Source: Providencia rustigianii DSM 4541
Lineage (GTDB): Bacteria > Pseudomonadota > Gammaproteobacteria > Enterobacterales > Enterobacteriaceae
Direction: 5' to 3'
Assembly: GCF_000156395.1 (NCBI RefSeq)
Contig: NZ_GG703818.1
Coordinates: forward strand, 46,228-110,227
Length of the DNA: 64,000 bases
Part shown: one piece after another, positions 50,519 to 60,276 of the stretch
Layout of the letters: every line of letters starts with the position of its first letter
Numbering within the stretch: position 1 is the first letter of the stretch
Notes under the pieces: generated by a model
Databases searched by the model: none
Seen by the model: only the letters and a program-made list of their open reading frames with translations
Told to the model about the DNA's origin: nothing
Program-made: the position numbers and the translations under genes

Positions 50519-51361
50519 TTACTCAGGTACAATCCACTCAACTAATGTATGCCCAGTGCCTTCTGGCACCAGCGTTTTATGCAACCATGGCAATACATTT
50601 TTCATTTGCTGTTCAAGTTTCCAAGGCGGATTAATCACGATCATACCGGAAGCCGTCATACCGCGTTGGTCACTATCCGGGCGTACTGCCAATTCAATTT
50701 GAAGAATTCTGCGGATACCAGTCGCTTCTAACTGGTTCACCATACGCTTAATTTGTTGGCGTAAAACAACAGGATACCAGATGGCGTATGTACCAGTAGC
50801 AAAGCGTTTATAACCTTCAACAACCCCTTTCACGACCGTTTCATAATCAGACTTCATCTCATAAGACGGGTCCATCAACATAAAGCCTCGACGGCTTTGT
50901 GGTGGTAGTTTTGATTTTAATTGTTGATAACCATCTTCACGGGAGACTTGCGCACGGTGATCTTTTAAAAATTCAGCACGCAATAACGGATAATCACTTG
51001 AATGTAATTCCGTTAAAATCAGTTTATCGTCCTCACGCAGCAAATGTTTAGCCAATAATGGGGACCCCGGATAATAACGTAAACGACCGTTTTCATTTAA
51101 ACGACGCACGATACTCATATAGGGTTGCAGTTCTTCTGGTAAATCTGGTTGATCCCAAATACGCGAAATCCCTTCGAGATATTCACCCGTTTTTTCTGAA
51201 TGCTCACTCGTTAATTGATAACGACCCGCGCCGGAGTGAGTATCCAGATACAGAAAGGGCTTCTCTTTTTCTTTAAGAGATTCAATGATCAGGCTCTGAA
51301 CAGTATGCTTAAGAACATCTGCGTGGTTGCCTGCGTGAAAGCTGTGACGATAACTTAACAT
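50519..51361 (-). CDS. rlmJ: 23S rRNA (adenine-2030-N6)-methyltransferase RlmJ
   Basis: RlmJ methylates A2030 of 23S rRNA. The start MLSYRHSFHAGNHADVLKH at 51361, with AGGAAA upstream, gives 280 residues, exactly the E. coli length; a longer open frame to 51529 is rejected. Motifs include LDTHSGAGRYQL for S-adenosylmethionine binding and the catalytic MDPSYEMKSDY (a DPxY variant of DPPY). It lies 117 bases before gor on the same strand. Confidence 0.95.
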   Translation of the reverse strand: MLSYRHSFHAGNHADVLKHTVQSLIIESLKEKEKPFLYLDTHSGAGRYQLTSEHSEKTGEYLEGISRIWDQPDLPEELQPYMSIVRRLNENGRLRYYPGSPLLAKHLLREDDKLILTELHSSDYPLLRAEFLKDHRAQVSREDGYQQLKSKLPPQSRRGFMLMDPSYEMKSDYETVVKGVVEGYKRFATGTYAIWYPVVLRQQIKRMVNQLEATGIRRILQIELAVRPDSDQRGMTASGMIVINPPWKLEQQMKNVLPWLHKTLVPEGTGHTLVEWIVPE

Positions 51362-51588
51362 GTCGCGTTTATTTCCTGAGGGATTTTTAACAGCCACTTT
51401 TTCGGCTATTAAATAGAGTCTGTAAAGAGGGTCTGTTGAATAAAAAATAGACCGAATAAATTCTTTCGCGCCATTATAGCTAAAATTAGAGGTAATTGTC
51501 ATAGCTTCAAAACACAACAAATATTGCATGACCTTTTTTATATAAAAAGTTACCCTAAATTAAATTAGAAACTCTATAAGGAAAACAA

Positions 51589-51990
51589 ATGAAAACAGTA
51601 TTTGTTGCAGCATCGATTCTTGCTATTTTTTCATTAAATACTCATGCATTAGCCGCTAAATCACCTAATGGCTGTGAAATCAAAAAACAGAATATTGAAA
51701 AGCAAATTGAATACGCCAAAGCTAATGGTAATAACCATCGCCTTGACGGTTTACAGCGAGCACTAGACAACGTTAATCGCTATTGCACTCCAGAATCACT
51801 GTATAAAGATAGCCAAAAAGATGTGGCAGAAAAACTGCAAGAAGTAAAAGAACGTGAAGCTGAATTGCAAGAAAGTATTCAGAAAGGGGATACCGATAAA
51901 GTCGCCAAACGTGAACGTAAATTAGCTGAAGCCAAAACCGAACTTCAAGAAGCTGAAGCAGAATTAAAAACCTTTAAAGATGCTCTGTAA
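51589..51990 (+). CDS. yqjC: DUF1090 family periplasmic protein (YqjC-like)
   Basis: The 133-residue protein has a signal peptide (AASILAIFSLNTHALA) and the DUF1090 pattern GCEIKKQNIEKQIEYAKANGNNHRLDGLQRALDNVNRYC, then a long charged coiled coil (EREAELQESIQKGDTDKVAKRERKL). The family's function is unknown. AAGGAAAAC precedes the ATG. It appears to be a single gene. Confidence 0.85.
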   Translation: MKTVFVAASILAIFSLNTHALAAKSPNGCEIKKQNIEKQIEYAKANGNNHRLDGLQRALDNVNRYCTPESLYKDSQKDVAEKLQEVKEREAELQESIQKGDTDKVAKRERKLAEAKTELQEAEAELKTFKDAL

Positions 51991-52170
51991 TTAAAAAATC
52001 ACCACTTAATCAAATCATTATTTTCTGACTTTTCTTTCACGCTAATGCCGAATTTTGGATCAATAACGGCATTAGTGTGAAATTATCGGCAAACTTAAGC
52101 TATAGTATAAAATAATCTAGCACCGTGAATTATAAGCATATTTTGATAAGTAGTGAAAAAAGGGGAACGC

Positions 52171-53163
52171 ATGTCAAACATGCAAAATGAACAACCAAAA
52201 GACGAAAGTAAACTCAAATCCACGCTCAATAAAAGCTTGGATGGAAGTAAAAAAGCACTTTCATTTTCCATGCGCGTAGTCGATTTTGTTTGTGATATTC
52301 CTTTTATCGCTCACTTAATTCGTACTGCTCAACGCTTTACTGACCGCATGGGAAATCAGTTTGGCGCTGCGATTACCTATTTTTCCTTTTTATCATTAAT
52401 CCCCGTACTGATGTTTAGCTTTGCAGCAGCGGGTTTTGTATTAGCTAGCAACCCTGAATTGCTTGAGAAATTAGTCCGTGGAATCTCTGCCAATATTACA
52501 GACCCAACTCTGGCAAATACTCTGGAGCAAACCATTGATACCGCAATTCGCCAACGTACCACAGTTGGGTTAACGGGTTTAGCATTAGCGGTCTACTCTG
52601 GGGTTAACTGGGTAAATAACTTACGCTTAGCCATTTTGGCGCAATCACGTCCCGTTTGGGAACACAACCAAGCAGAACAAGAAAATATTATTTTCCGCTA
52701 CGTACGTGATTTTTTTGCCTTGATTGGCCTACTGATTGCCTTGATCGTGACCATTACGCTTACCTCAGTAGCAGGATCGGCACAAGCAACGATTGTCAGC
52801 ACACTCGGTTTAGACAGTATCGAATGGCTACGTCCCGTATGGACACTGATTGGTTTAACCATTTCTATCGCCGCTAATTTCTTATTATTTTTATGGATTT
52901 TTTGGATACTGCCACGTATGCAACACCGCCGCCGTTCACTCCTAAAAGGAACATTATTGGCGGCTATCGGCTTTGAAATTATTAAATCGGTGATGACGTG
53001 GATTTTACCGAGCCTCGCATCCTCACCTTCTGGTGCCGCATTTGGTTCGGTACTTGGCTTGATGGCGTTTTTCTATTTCTTTGCGCGATTGACACTATTC
53101 TGTGCGGCATGGATTGCCACTGATGAGCCTAAAGGCAGCCAAGAAGAGGTTATTGCACCTTAA
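52171..53163 (+). CDS. yhjD: YhjD/YihY/BrkB family inner membrane protein
   Basis: The 330-residue protein matches E. coli YhjD closely (LGNQFGAAITYFSFLSLIPVLMFSFAAAGFVL, QRTTVGLTGLALAVYSGVNW, PSGAAFGSVLGLMAFFYFFARLTLFCAAWIA). It has about six membrane helices after a polar N-terminal tail of 60 residues. ATG 52171 follows GGGGAACGC; an upstream GTG is not favoured. In E. coli, YhjD alleles can suppress the lethality of Kdo-less lipid A precursors, suggesting a transport role; the normal substrate is unknown. Confidence 0.92.
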   Translation: MSNMQNEQPKDESKLKSTLNKSLDGSKKALSFSMRVVDFVCDIPFIAHLIRTAQRFTDRMGNQFGAAITYFSFLSLIPVLMFSFAAAGFVLASNPELLEKLVRGISANITDPTLANTLEQTIDTAIRQRTTVGLTGLALAVYSGVNWVNNLRLAILAQSRPVWEHNQAEQENIIFRYVRDFFALIGLLIALIVTITLTSVAGSAQATIVSTLGLDSIEWLRPVWTLIGLTISIAANFLLFLWIFWILPRMQHRRRSLLKGTLLAAIGFEIIKSVMTWILPSLASSPSGAAFGSVLGLMAFFYFFARLTLFCAAWIATDEPKGSQEEVIAP

Positions 53164-53170
53164 CTTAGTT

Positions 53171-53195
53171 GGGGAATGGAGAAATCCCATTCCCC
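53171..53195. terminator. Hairpin between yhjD and the flavin monooxygenase gene
   Basis: GGGGAATGG and CCATTCCCC form a stem around AGAAATC between the convergent genes. No long T run follows. Confidence 0.6.
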
Positions 53196-53201
53196 CGCTA
53201 T

Positions 53202-54260
53202 TTAGCTCATTTCTTTAATCAATGTTTCCATTAATGTTTTTGCACTCATTTCCCGAGATCTCGCCACTTTCTGCCCAGCCCAATAAGCCGCAAAACCATC
53301 ATTTCCACACTTTAGAGCCGCCCCATGAAGTTGTTTAGCAACATCGTAGGCAACGGGATAATCAGGTAATTTGTCGGTACCATATTGCTCTGCCAGTTGA
53401 ATCAATGGGTTGAGAATCCCCCGAGCAGGACGCCCTGAAATAGCGGTAGTTAACACCGTATTATCTGATGTCTGGCTTTTTAATTTGCGGCGATATCCTT
53501 CTGTTGCTGCCGATTCAGGACACAACAAAAATGCAGTTCCTAGCTGTGCAGCCGCCGCACCGTTTGCCAGCGCATCATTAATATCTTCGCCATTCATCAC
53601 GCCACCAGCAGCGATAATCGGTAATTGTGTCTGTTTGACCAGCTGTATAACCAGCTGATTTGTTGTTAATTCTTGATCTATTGCTTGTACATCAAACATT
53701 CCTCGATGACCGCCAGCTTCAATTCCCTGAGCAACAATCGCATCAATACCAGCCAGCTCAATCTGCCGAGCTTCATGCAAATTTGTCGCCGTCGCCATGG
53801 TATAAATCCCACGCCCCTGCAAAGCTTTCACTATCTCGGGGGACGGAATATTGAAATGGAAGCTGACAACCGCAGGCTTCATGTCTAAAAGGAGTTGCAA
53901 CATTTCAGGGTTATCTAAAAATGAGAGATAAATCTCATTTAATTGCTCTGGAGGGATGGCATTAAATTGTTGAAATAAGGGAGTTAAACACTCGATCCAT
54001 GCATGTTCATTTTGGTCATTACGCTGAGGAGGACGATGGCAAAATACATTCACATTAAATGGTTGGTCAGTCAGTGCTTTAGTGGCTGTCATCATCGTTC
54101 TTGCCTGTTCAACAGTGCTAGCCCCCAATCCTAAAGAGCCAAGTCCACCTGCTTCACTTACTGCGGCGGCTAACGAGGGAGTTGAAACTCCCGCCATTGG
54201 CGCTTGGATAATCGGGTAACGTAAACCTAGGCGACGCATAAATCTATCGGAATTACTCAT
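53202..54260 (-). CDS. Nitronate monooxygenase-like FMN enzyme
   Basis: The 352-residue TIM-barrel protein has the family start LGLRYPIIQAPMAGVSTPSLAAAVSEAGGLGSLG, the glycine-rich AQGIEAGGHRGMF with the active-site histidine, and the FMN-phosphate segment IIAAGGVMNGEDINDALANGAAAAQLGTAF. Members oxidise alkyl nitronates to carbonyl compounds and nitrite, although some are 2-nitropropane dioxygenase-like quinone reductases. It appears to be a single gene. Confidence 0.92.
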   Translation of the reverse strand: MSNSDRFMRRLGLRYPIIQAPMAGVSTPSLAAAVSEAGGLGSLGLGASTVEQARTMMTATKALTDQPFNVNVFCHRPPQRNDQNEHAWIECLTPLFQQFNAIPPEQLNEIYLSFLDNPEMLQLLLDMKPAVVSFHFNIPSPEIVKALQGRGIYTMATATNLHEARQIELAGIDAIVAQGIEAGGHRGMFDVQAIDQELTTNQLVIQLVKQTQLPIIAAGGVMNGEDINDALANGAAAAQLGTAFLLCPESAATEGYRRKLKSQTSDNTVLTTAISGRPARGILNPLIQLAEQYGTDKLPDYPVAYDVAKQLHGAALKCGNDGFAAYWAGQKVARSREMSAKTLMETLIKEMS

Positions 54261-54512
54261 GCTGCTTCCTTACCTTTCTTTCAATGTGATGTTGGTGAGT
54301 ACTTATTATTCTTATAGAAAGAACAAAAATACCTGAGCACTGAATAAAATCAATGACCATTAGCACTAGGCAAAATTCTTCGCTTTGAATGTGATGCTGA
54401 CCTCATTTATTGTGGTAATCATCCACTTCAACGCTTCACCGCATTTAATGAATGCATTTTCCTCGAATAAACTCGCTAAGATATTGGAATCTAATCCCAA
54501 AGGATGCCTGAC

Positions 54513-55505
54513 ATGTCAATTTCTCAGTTAACAGATTTACCTTGCGGTGTGGTGCTTTACTACCATAATCAACGTCAAAACAGTGTTGGCTCATTCTGTG
54601 CTAGAGGTCATGATCTTGTCGGAAATTCCTTAACAATAGATACCCCTCTACGCATCGCTAGTAATACCAAACCGTTTACAGCGGCAGCAATTCTGCGTCT
54701 TGCAGAAATGGGTGCATTATTCATTGAAGACAGTATTTCCCATTATATTTCCCCTAAATTTAGCCAATTACTGGCTCAAAAATATGATATTGATGCAATA
54801 ACCATCGCCCATTTACTGAGCCATAGTAGCGGATTACTGGATCACGCAGATGCGAATTACCTTAAAGATGTTCTAAAGCAACCGGATTATCAATGGAGCC
54901 GCTTAGAGCAAATTGAACGCTATGTTCAACAAGATTTTCCGCTGTTTGGCCCTTCAGAAGCGTTTATTTACTCCGATACTGGATACATTCTGTTAGGGGA
55001 CATTATTGAACGTGCAACCCGACTTCCTCTTGGCGAGGCCGTTAGGGAGCTACTCAGATTTGATGAGGTTGGGCTGAAAACAGCCTATTGGGAATATTTG
55101 GAGGCACCAACGACAACAGAGCCTAGAGCTAGACAATATTTGGGCAAACTGGATTGTACAGATGTGCACCCGTCAATGGATACGTATGGCGGCGGCGGCC
55201 TGGTAATGTCATCGAAACAAATGGCACTATTTTTTGAGGCACTGTTTACTGGCAAGATTTTTACTAGTCCTGAAACCTTGAATACCATGTTGAGAATGGG
55301 AACTCATGAGGGAGCTGAACATTATCGCCTTGGTATAATGGCTAAAAAGGTCAATGGTATAACACTTTACTTTCACTTAGGTTTTTGGGGATCAGTAGCA
55401 TACTACGAACCTGAAACTCAAACCTGTGTTGCTGGTTTTGTGGATAATCGTGATGAACGAGGTATGTTGATTAATGCCGTGGAATCGCTGCTGACTGCTC
55501 AATAA
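54513..55505 (+). CDS. Serine hydrolase of the class C beta-lactamase family
   Basis: The 330-residue protein has the serine motif SNTKPFTAAAI (SxxK), the YSDTGYILLGD tyrosine motif, and a late HLGFWGS in the place of KTG, as in many esterases and D-amino peptidases of this fold rather than true beta-lactamases. No signal peptide is visible, so it is probably cytoplasmic. I start at ATG 54513, eight bases after AAAGGA; an ATG at 54504 is in frame. Confidence 0.88.
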   Translation: MSISQLTDLPCGVVLYYHNQRQNSVGSFCARGHDLVGNSLTIDTPLRIASNTKPFTAAAILRLAEMGALFIEDSISHYISPKFSQLLAQKYDIDAITIAHLLSHSSGLLDHADANYLKDVLKQPDYQWSRLEQIERYVQQDFPLFGPSEAFIYSDTGYILLGDIIERATRLPLGEAVRELLRFDEVGLKTAYWEYLEAPTTTEPRARQYLGKLDCTDVHPSMDTYGGGGLVMSSKQMALFFEALFTGKIFTSPETLNTMLRMGTHEGAEHYRLGIMAKKVNGITLYFHLGFWGSVAYYEPETQTCVAGFVDNRDERGMLINAVESLLTAQ

Positions 55506-55530
55506 AAAATAGCCCAAGAGGGCTATTTTT
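55505..55530. terminator. Bidirectional terminator before yhjJ
   Basis: AAAAATAGCCC and GGGCTATTTTT form a perfect 11-base stem around AAGA, directly after the serine hydrolase stop codon and 23 bases after the yhjJ stop on the other strand. Confidence 0.9.
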
Positions 55531-55552
55531 ATCTATGCCAAACAAACAATAA

Positions 55553-57088
55553 TCAACGCGTCAGCGGCTTGGGAATTGGCAACGCTGGTGCTGGCTCATT
55601 CTCTTGCTGTTCAACTACTTTTGAAGCTTCTGGCGATGCATCAACAACAGGAACAGGCAGTGTTGGCCACAAAGTTTGAGTGAATTTTTGGCGAATTTGC
55701 TCGGCATCCATCGTCTGTTTTTCTTTTGGCTGAGCTAATACAATTGCAGCCTCTTGAGAAAGTAAACGACGCGCTTCCATATTCACTTGATCAATATTCT
55801 GAGAGCCTAAGAATGTCTGTCTTAGCAATTGATACTGTTCTGGGGCGATATCCACCACACCATTTTGCTGAGAAATCAAACGCTGGCTGATTAATACATC
55901 TGTACTGGTACGCGCGTACGCAGCAAACAGCTGAGATAATTGCAGTTGTTTCTCTTTCATCATGGCATTAAACAGTTCGGGATCAATACCATTCTGATTA
56001 ATCGTCGCTAGCTCACTCAGCATCACATCCGATACTGCCGCCATTTTTTCTGGTGACGCAGTCACTGCCAGTGTACAACTCGCTTTTTGGTATTGTACTC
56101 GGCAATCTAATCCAGAAGTCACTTCATCCCCAGGAAACTTCTGGTTAAAAGTTCTCTGTAATGAACGATAAATCGCTTCACGGGCTAAATCACTACCCCA
56201 GTAACGTAGAAGAACATTCGAATCCTTAATCGGCAACCAATCAATATCCCAAATCAACGATAACGTATCCTTTGATTGGTTTTCTTGAAGAATATCGATG
56301 GCTTGTGGCTTCACTGCCGATAATACTGCAACCGCAACAGGCTCAGAACGCTTACCTTCTAAAGGGGAGAAGGCTTGAGTAATGCTGTCTGATAACATGC
56401 GAGCGTCGACATGACCCGCGACATATAATGTCATCACATCAGGGGTATACCATTTTTGGTAAAACGAATTCACACTCGCCAAATCCACATTGCCGTTTGG
56501 TTTCTGACCAGGGTCATAACCTAACATCGCAGACCCATTTAAACGCGCACGCCAAACAGGATCATTGGCATTGACAGGTAAGGTTGCAACAGGAAGATTT
56601 TTAACGGTAAGTCCGTTATGTAGCGAGGTTTCTGTATATTTTGCACCAGCTACCGAAGTTGCTAACCAATTTAACGCCTGTTTAACTAAATCAGGACGGT
56701 TATTTGGTAAGCTTAAGCTATAAATTGTGTAGTCGTAAGAGACAACCGCTGGAGGAAGTGGCATGTCAGGATCACTAGCCTGACGCCAAAAATCTTGTAA
56801 TACGCTAGCTGGGAACGCTTCAGTTTGATGGTACAACGCCATTCTAGGAAGCAGATAGCTGTAACCCTTTTCACTGGCCTTTTCTGACAATGAACCCGTT
56901 TTAATAGCTAACCGAAGTTGAATGCGATCATTTGGGCGTTGTGGTGTTTGTAATAACTGCCAATTAAAGCCATTCTCTAGCTTTCCTTGCTGCCATGCTG
57001 GATCAGGTTGTAATGCTTCAGCACTGGAGAAACCAGTCACTGACAAGAGAACAACACCGATAATATACCGAACTTTCAAGCCCTGCAT
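55553..57088 (-). CDS. yhjJ: M16 peptidase-like protein YhjJ
   Basis: The 511-residue protein has a signal peptide (VRYIIGVVLLSVTGFSSAEA) and two M16-fold halves (about 35-250 and 270-470), but lacks the HxxEH zinc motif (the equivalent stretch reads KGYSYLLPRMAL), so it is probably not an active protease. I start at ATG 57088, six bases after AGGGG; an in-frame start 17 codons upstream would place extra charged residues before the signal peptide. The C-terminal 60 residues are rich in Pro, Glu and Ala. It is downstream of the yhjK remnant, as in E. coli where yhjJ lies near yhjK. Confidence 0.92.
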   Translation of the reverse strand: MQGLKVRYIIGVVLLSVTGFSSAEALQPDPAWQQGKLENGFNWQLLQTPQRPNDRIQLRLAIKTGSLSEKASEKGYSYLLPRMALYHQTEAFPASVLQDFWRQASDPDMPLPPAVVSYDYTIYSLSLPNNRPDLVKQALNWLATSVAGAKYTETSLHNGLTVKNLPVATLPVNANDPVWRARLNGSAMLGYDPGQKPNGNVDLASVNSFYQKWYTPDVMTLYVAGHVDARMLSDSITQAFSPLEGKRSEPVAVAVLSAVKPQAIDILQENQSKDTLSLIWDIDWLPIKDSNVLLRYWGSDLAREAIYRSLQRTFNQKFPGDEVTSGLDCRVQYQKASCTLAVTASPEKMAAVSDVMLSELATINQNGIDPELFNAMMKEKQLQLSQLFAAYARTSTDVLISQRLISQQNGVVDIAPEQYQLLRQTFLGSQNIDQVNMEARRLLSQEAAIVLAQPKEKQTMDAEQIRQKFTQTLWPTLPVPVVDASPEASKVVEQQENEPAPALPIPKPLTR

Positions 57089-57381
57089 GTAGACCCCTAT
57101 GTTTTTTATATCCTTGTATTTAACCGTAAATTGCAACAAATGAATTAACGAAAAGCGCTAATTTATCAGGTTAAGCGACATAATTTGGTTTTATCAAATT
57201 TCTATTTATCACTATACCCGAGAAACCATCGTTGCATGTTATTGCGAGTATTGGGCACGCCTCAGCAACCTGAAGCATTATCATTGTTAATCAACATATT
57301 AATCACCCGAACTTCAGCACTAACAATCTGATAGGTATATGTAATGATATTAGACCACAAACCTCAGAACATGTTCATGGC
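57089..57381. other. Gap between yhjJ and the yhjK remnant
   Basis: An AT-rich 293-base gap. Translated on the minus strand, I see no GGDEF, EAL or other remnant of the missing part of yhjK. It presumably contains the yhjJ promoter. Confidence 0.5.
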
Positions 57382-58080
57382 TTAATCTGAATTTTGTCGT
57401 TTTATTTGACGATTATAACCTTTGGCCAATAGTCCCAGTTCATCATCTTGATGATATTCAGGTGTTTCCAGATGATTAACCGCTTGAGAAGACTGTAATT
57501 CGCTGGCCATTTTACGCAGTGGTCTCACGATCATCCGGCTGACACACCAAGTCATCGCGATGGCAATAATCAATGCCAATAGCAAGTAAGTGGTGGTGAG
57601 TAACGCAAAGGTATTCAGTGCGAAACGATATACACGATTCGAATCAACCCGAAGCGTCAAATACCCTTGAGGTTTAGCTAATGGAGCCATCGTACCATAC
57701 GCATACAAGGGCACCGTGACTTCCACGGGGATACCAATCATCGGTAATGACCATTCTGGGATCGGTTTCGGCGTCGAAAAACTTAAATTCATGACGGTGA
57801 CATTATCAACGGTCACAATCGCATTACCCATAATCCCGGAAGTCTTCAAGCTCACTAACAACCTTTTCGCTTCATTTAAATCTGAGCTCAATAGTGAATC
57901 TGTTAATGGCTTTTGAATTTGAACCACCGCATTACTCAGCTGATTTAGATAATCTTGCTTGCGCTGATCCAAAAGATAGGTGAATTGAATAGTTAAAAAA
58001 AGGGCGAGAAAAAGTAACGTAATCACAAAGAATACGATCATACTCTTAAACGTTAGTGAGCGCTGGACTCGGATGTTCAT
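57382..58080 (-). CDS. Truncated YhjK/HmsP-like sensor protein (GGDEF-EAL lost)
   Basis: The 232-residue protein has a membrane helix (about 12-35), a periplasmic sensor region, a second helix (about 160-180) and a HAMP domain (SRMIVRPLRKMASELQSSQ, DELGLLAKGYNRQIK). It then stops at QNSD. In E. coli the matching gene yhjK (pdeK) encodes about 650 residues, with GGDEF and EAL domains for c-di-GMP turnover after this HAMP. ATG 58080 is preceded by AGGAAGG. The gene lies between yhjJ and dpp, as in E. coli, so it is a shortened orthologue and cannot make or degrade c-di-GMP itself. Confidence 0.75.
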   Translation of the reverse strand: MNIRVQRSLTFKSMIVFFVITLLFLALFLTIQFTYLLDQRKQDYLNQLSNAVVQIQKPLTDSLLSSDLNEAKRLLVSLKTSGIMGNAIVTVDNVTVMNLSFSTPKPIPEWSLPMIGIPVEVTVPLYAYGTMAPLAKPQGYLTLRVDSNRVYRFALNTFALLTTTYLLLALIIAIAMTWCVSRMIVRPLRKMASELQSSQAVNHLETPEYHQDDELGLLAKGYNRQIKRQNSD

Positions 58081-58237
58081 TCCCACAACCTTCCTGATGC
58101 AAACTGTTTTTTCAAAGAAAAAAATAGGAGGAATAGTATACTTGATTTTAGACGTAAAAGAGCATCTTTAGAAAAGAAAGATTGCGTATTTGGGATAATC
58201 TCCAAATTAACCGCTATGGGGAATGAGAGCCGTATAA

Positions 58238-58268
58238 ATAAACGGCAGAATTTTACTTTCTGCCGTTT
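58238..58268 (-). terminator. dpp operon terminator
   Basis: AAACGGCAGAA (58240-58250) and TTCTGCCGTTT (58258-58268) form an 11-base stem, 8 bases after the dppF stop; T-rich sequence (TTTATTTATACG) follows on the minus strand. Confidence 0.85.
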
Positions 58269-58275
58269 TAGGTGA

Positions 58276-59286
58276 TTAATTTACTGCAATACCCTGTTTT
58301 TCATCTTCTTCAACGGCGAAACAAGCAACCAATTGCTCATGGTAATTCGTTAACGCAGGCTGAGATTGAGTACAGGTACCAAATGCACGTCGGCAGCGAG
58401 CCGCAAAAGCACACCCTGGTGGTGGATTTAGCGGACTAGGTAACTCGCCAGTTAGCTTGATACGGTCACGTCGCATATCTGGATTTAAGCGAGGTGTTGC
58501 TGAAAGTAACGCCTGCGTATAAGGATGTAGAGGGTTATTAAAAATTTGCTCTTTAGTCCCTTTTTCCACACAACGCCCTAAATACATCACCATCACCTCA
58601 TCCGCAATATGTTCAACCACCGATAAGTCATGGGAAATAAACACATACGAAAGTCCTAGCTCCTGCTGCAAATCCATCATCAGGTTCAAAACTTGCGCAC
58701 GTACAGAAACATCGAGTGCAGATACAGGTTCATCCGCCACGACGATATCAGGATCAAGCATCAATCCGCGTGCGATAGCAATACGCTGACGCTGACCACC
58801 AGAAAACATGTGTGGATAGCGGCTATAGTGCTCTGTTTTCAGACCAACTTTTGCCATCATCGACAACACTTTTTCTTTACGCTGCTCTTTCGTCAGCGAT
58901 GTGTTGATGATCAGTGGTTCTTCAAGAATCTGTCCTACTTTTTTACGTGGGTTTAAGGAGCCATAAGGATTTTGAAACACAATCTGAATTTTTTGGCGAC
59001 GCAATTTTTCTGCCGCTTTATCTTCGACTAATAAGTTTTGATCTTGATAATATAGCTCCCCTTCAGAGGGCTGCTCTATCATGGTTAACAAGCGACCCAA
59101 AGTAGATTTACCACAGCCCGACTCACCAACAACCGCGAGGGTTTTGCCTTTTTCTAATTCGAAAGAAACACCATCCAACGCTTTTAGGGTTTTCTCTTTT
59201 GAAAAGAGTCCTCCTTTGATGGAATAATATTTTTTCAAATCCACCGCTTTAAGTAACGGAGTTCCATTTGTACGTTGCTCACTCAT
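58276..59286 (-). CDS. dppF: Dipeptide ABC transporter ATP-binding protein DppF
   Basis: DppF is one of two ATPases of the dipeptide/haem importer. The 336-residue protein has Walker [12 protein letters not shown], signature [15 protein letters not shown], Walker [14 protein letters not shown] and the C-terminal oligopeptide/dipeptide domain ([19 protein letters not shown]). It overlaps dppD by four bases (ATGA) and ends the operon. Confidence 0.96.
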   Translation of the reverse strand: MSEQRTNGTPLLKAVDLKKYYSIKGGLFSKEKTLKALDGVSFELEKGKTLAVVGESGCGKSTLGRLLTMIEQPSEGELYYQDQNLLVEDKAAEKLRRQKIQIVFQNPYGSLNPRKKVGQILEEPLIINTSLTKEQRKEKVLSMMAKVGLKTEHYSRYPHMFSGGQRQRIAIARGLMLDPDIVVADEPVSALDVSVRAQVLNLMMDLQQELGLSYVFISHDLSVVEHIADEVMVMYLGRCVEKGTKEQIFNNPLHPYTQALLSATPRLNPDMRRDRIKLTGELPSPLNPPPGCAFAARCRRAFGTCTQSQPALTNYHEQLVACFAVEEDEKQGIAVN

Positions 59287-60263
59287 AATGTTGGTCTCCC
59301 CATATCATCCAGCGGCATATGGCATTTCACTTGACGATCCCCTATCGTTTGTAATTCTGGCTCTTCTTCTCGACAGCGATCTGTCGCATAGGGACAACGG
59401 GGATTGAGTAAGCAACCTTGTGGTCGGTCATATTTCCCTGGAACAACCCCCGGTAACGATGCCAAACGCGATTTATTGCTGGCAAACTCCGGCAAGGCGC
59501 GTAATAACGCTTGGGTATAAGGGTGTCTCGGATGCTTAAAAATATCCTTCGCTTTGGCTGATTCCACCACTTGTCCCGCATACATCACAATAATATGGTG
59601 AGCCGCTTCAGAAACTAAGGCCAAGTCATGGGTAATCAGCACTAATGCCATGTTTTCTTGCTGCTGTAATTCCAGCAATAGTTCGATGATTTGTGCCTGA
59701 ATAGTCACATCGAGCGCCGTTGTGGGTTCATCCGCAATCAGTAATTTTGGGCGGCAGGCAATCGCCATCGCAATCATCACTCGTTGGCTCATTCCACCGG
59801 ATAATTGATGGGGATAAACATCGAGACGTGATTGTGGATCTGGAATTCCCACCATATTGAGTAGGTCAATTGCACGCTGTTTACGGGTACTTTTATTTCC
59901 CCCTTGGTGAACCTTCAGCGCTTCCATAATCTGGTATCCCACCGTGAAGCAAGGATTCAGACTGGTCATTGGGTCTTGGAAAATCATCGCCACATCAGCA
60001 CCGACAATTTGTCGGCGCTCTTTTTCAGGAATAGATAGCAGATCACGGCCATCGAACAGTAAGGATTGTGCCATGACTTTTCCGGGATAATCGATTAATC
60101 CCATAATAGCCAGAGAGCTCACTGATTTCCCTGAACCTGACTCACCGACAATCCCAACAACCTGTCCTTTTTCAACACTATAGCTGATGCGGTCAACGGC
60201 GCGAAACGGGGTTCCTTCGTCACCAAAGTGAACCGAAAGTTGTTCTACATTTAACAATGCCAT
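59283..60263 (-). CDS. dppD: Dipeptide ABC transporter ATP-binding protein DppD
   Basis: DppD is the partner ATPase of DppF. The 326-residue protein (start [18 protein letters not shown]. coli 327) has Walker [12 protein letters not shown], signature [15 protein letters not shown], Walker [14 protein letters not shown] and a C-terminal cysteine cluster ([14 protein letters not shown]) that in relatives binds an iron-sulfur cluster. A longer open frame to 60320 reaches into dppC and is rejected. dppC ends 13 bases upstream. Confidence 0.95.
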   Translation of the reverse strand: MALLNVEQLSVHFGDEGTPFRAVDRISYSVEKGQVVGIVGESGSGKSVSSLAIMGLIDYPGKVMAQSLLFDGRDLLSIPEKERRQIVGADVAMIFQDPMTSLNPCFTVGYQIMEALKVHQGGNKSTRKQRAIDLLNMVGIPDPQSRLDVYPHQLSGGMSQRVMIAMAIACRPKLLIADEPTTALDVTIQAQIIELLLELQQQENMALVLITHDLALVSEAAHHIIVMYAGQVVESAKAKDIFKHPRHPYTQALLRALPEFASNKSRLASLPGVVPGKYDRPQGCLLNPRCPYATDRCREEEPELQTIGDRQVKCHMPLDDMGRPTL

Positions 60264-60276
60264 TAGATTTACCTCA

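Noticed and set aside
51362-51529. Extended N-terminus for rlmJ
   Set aside because: The family starts MLSYRHSFHAGN and is 280 residues long, matching the internal ATG with AGGAAA upstream.
57140-57381. Possible remnant of GGDEF-EAL domains after the yhjK fragment
   Set aside because: No GGDEF, EAL or flanking family motif was found in any frame by eye, so the missing half appears deleted rather than frameshifted.
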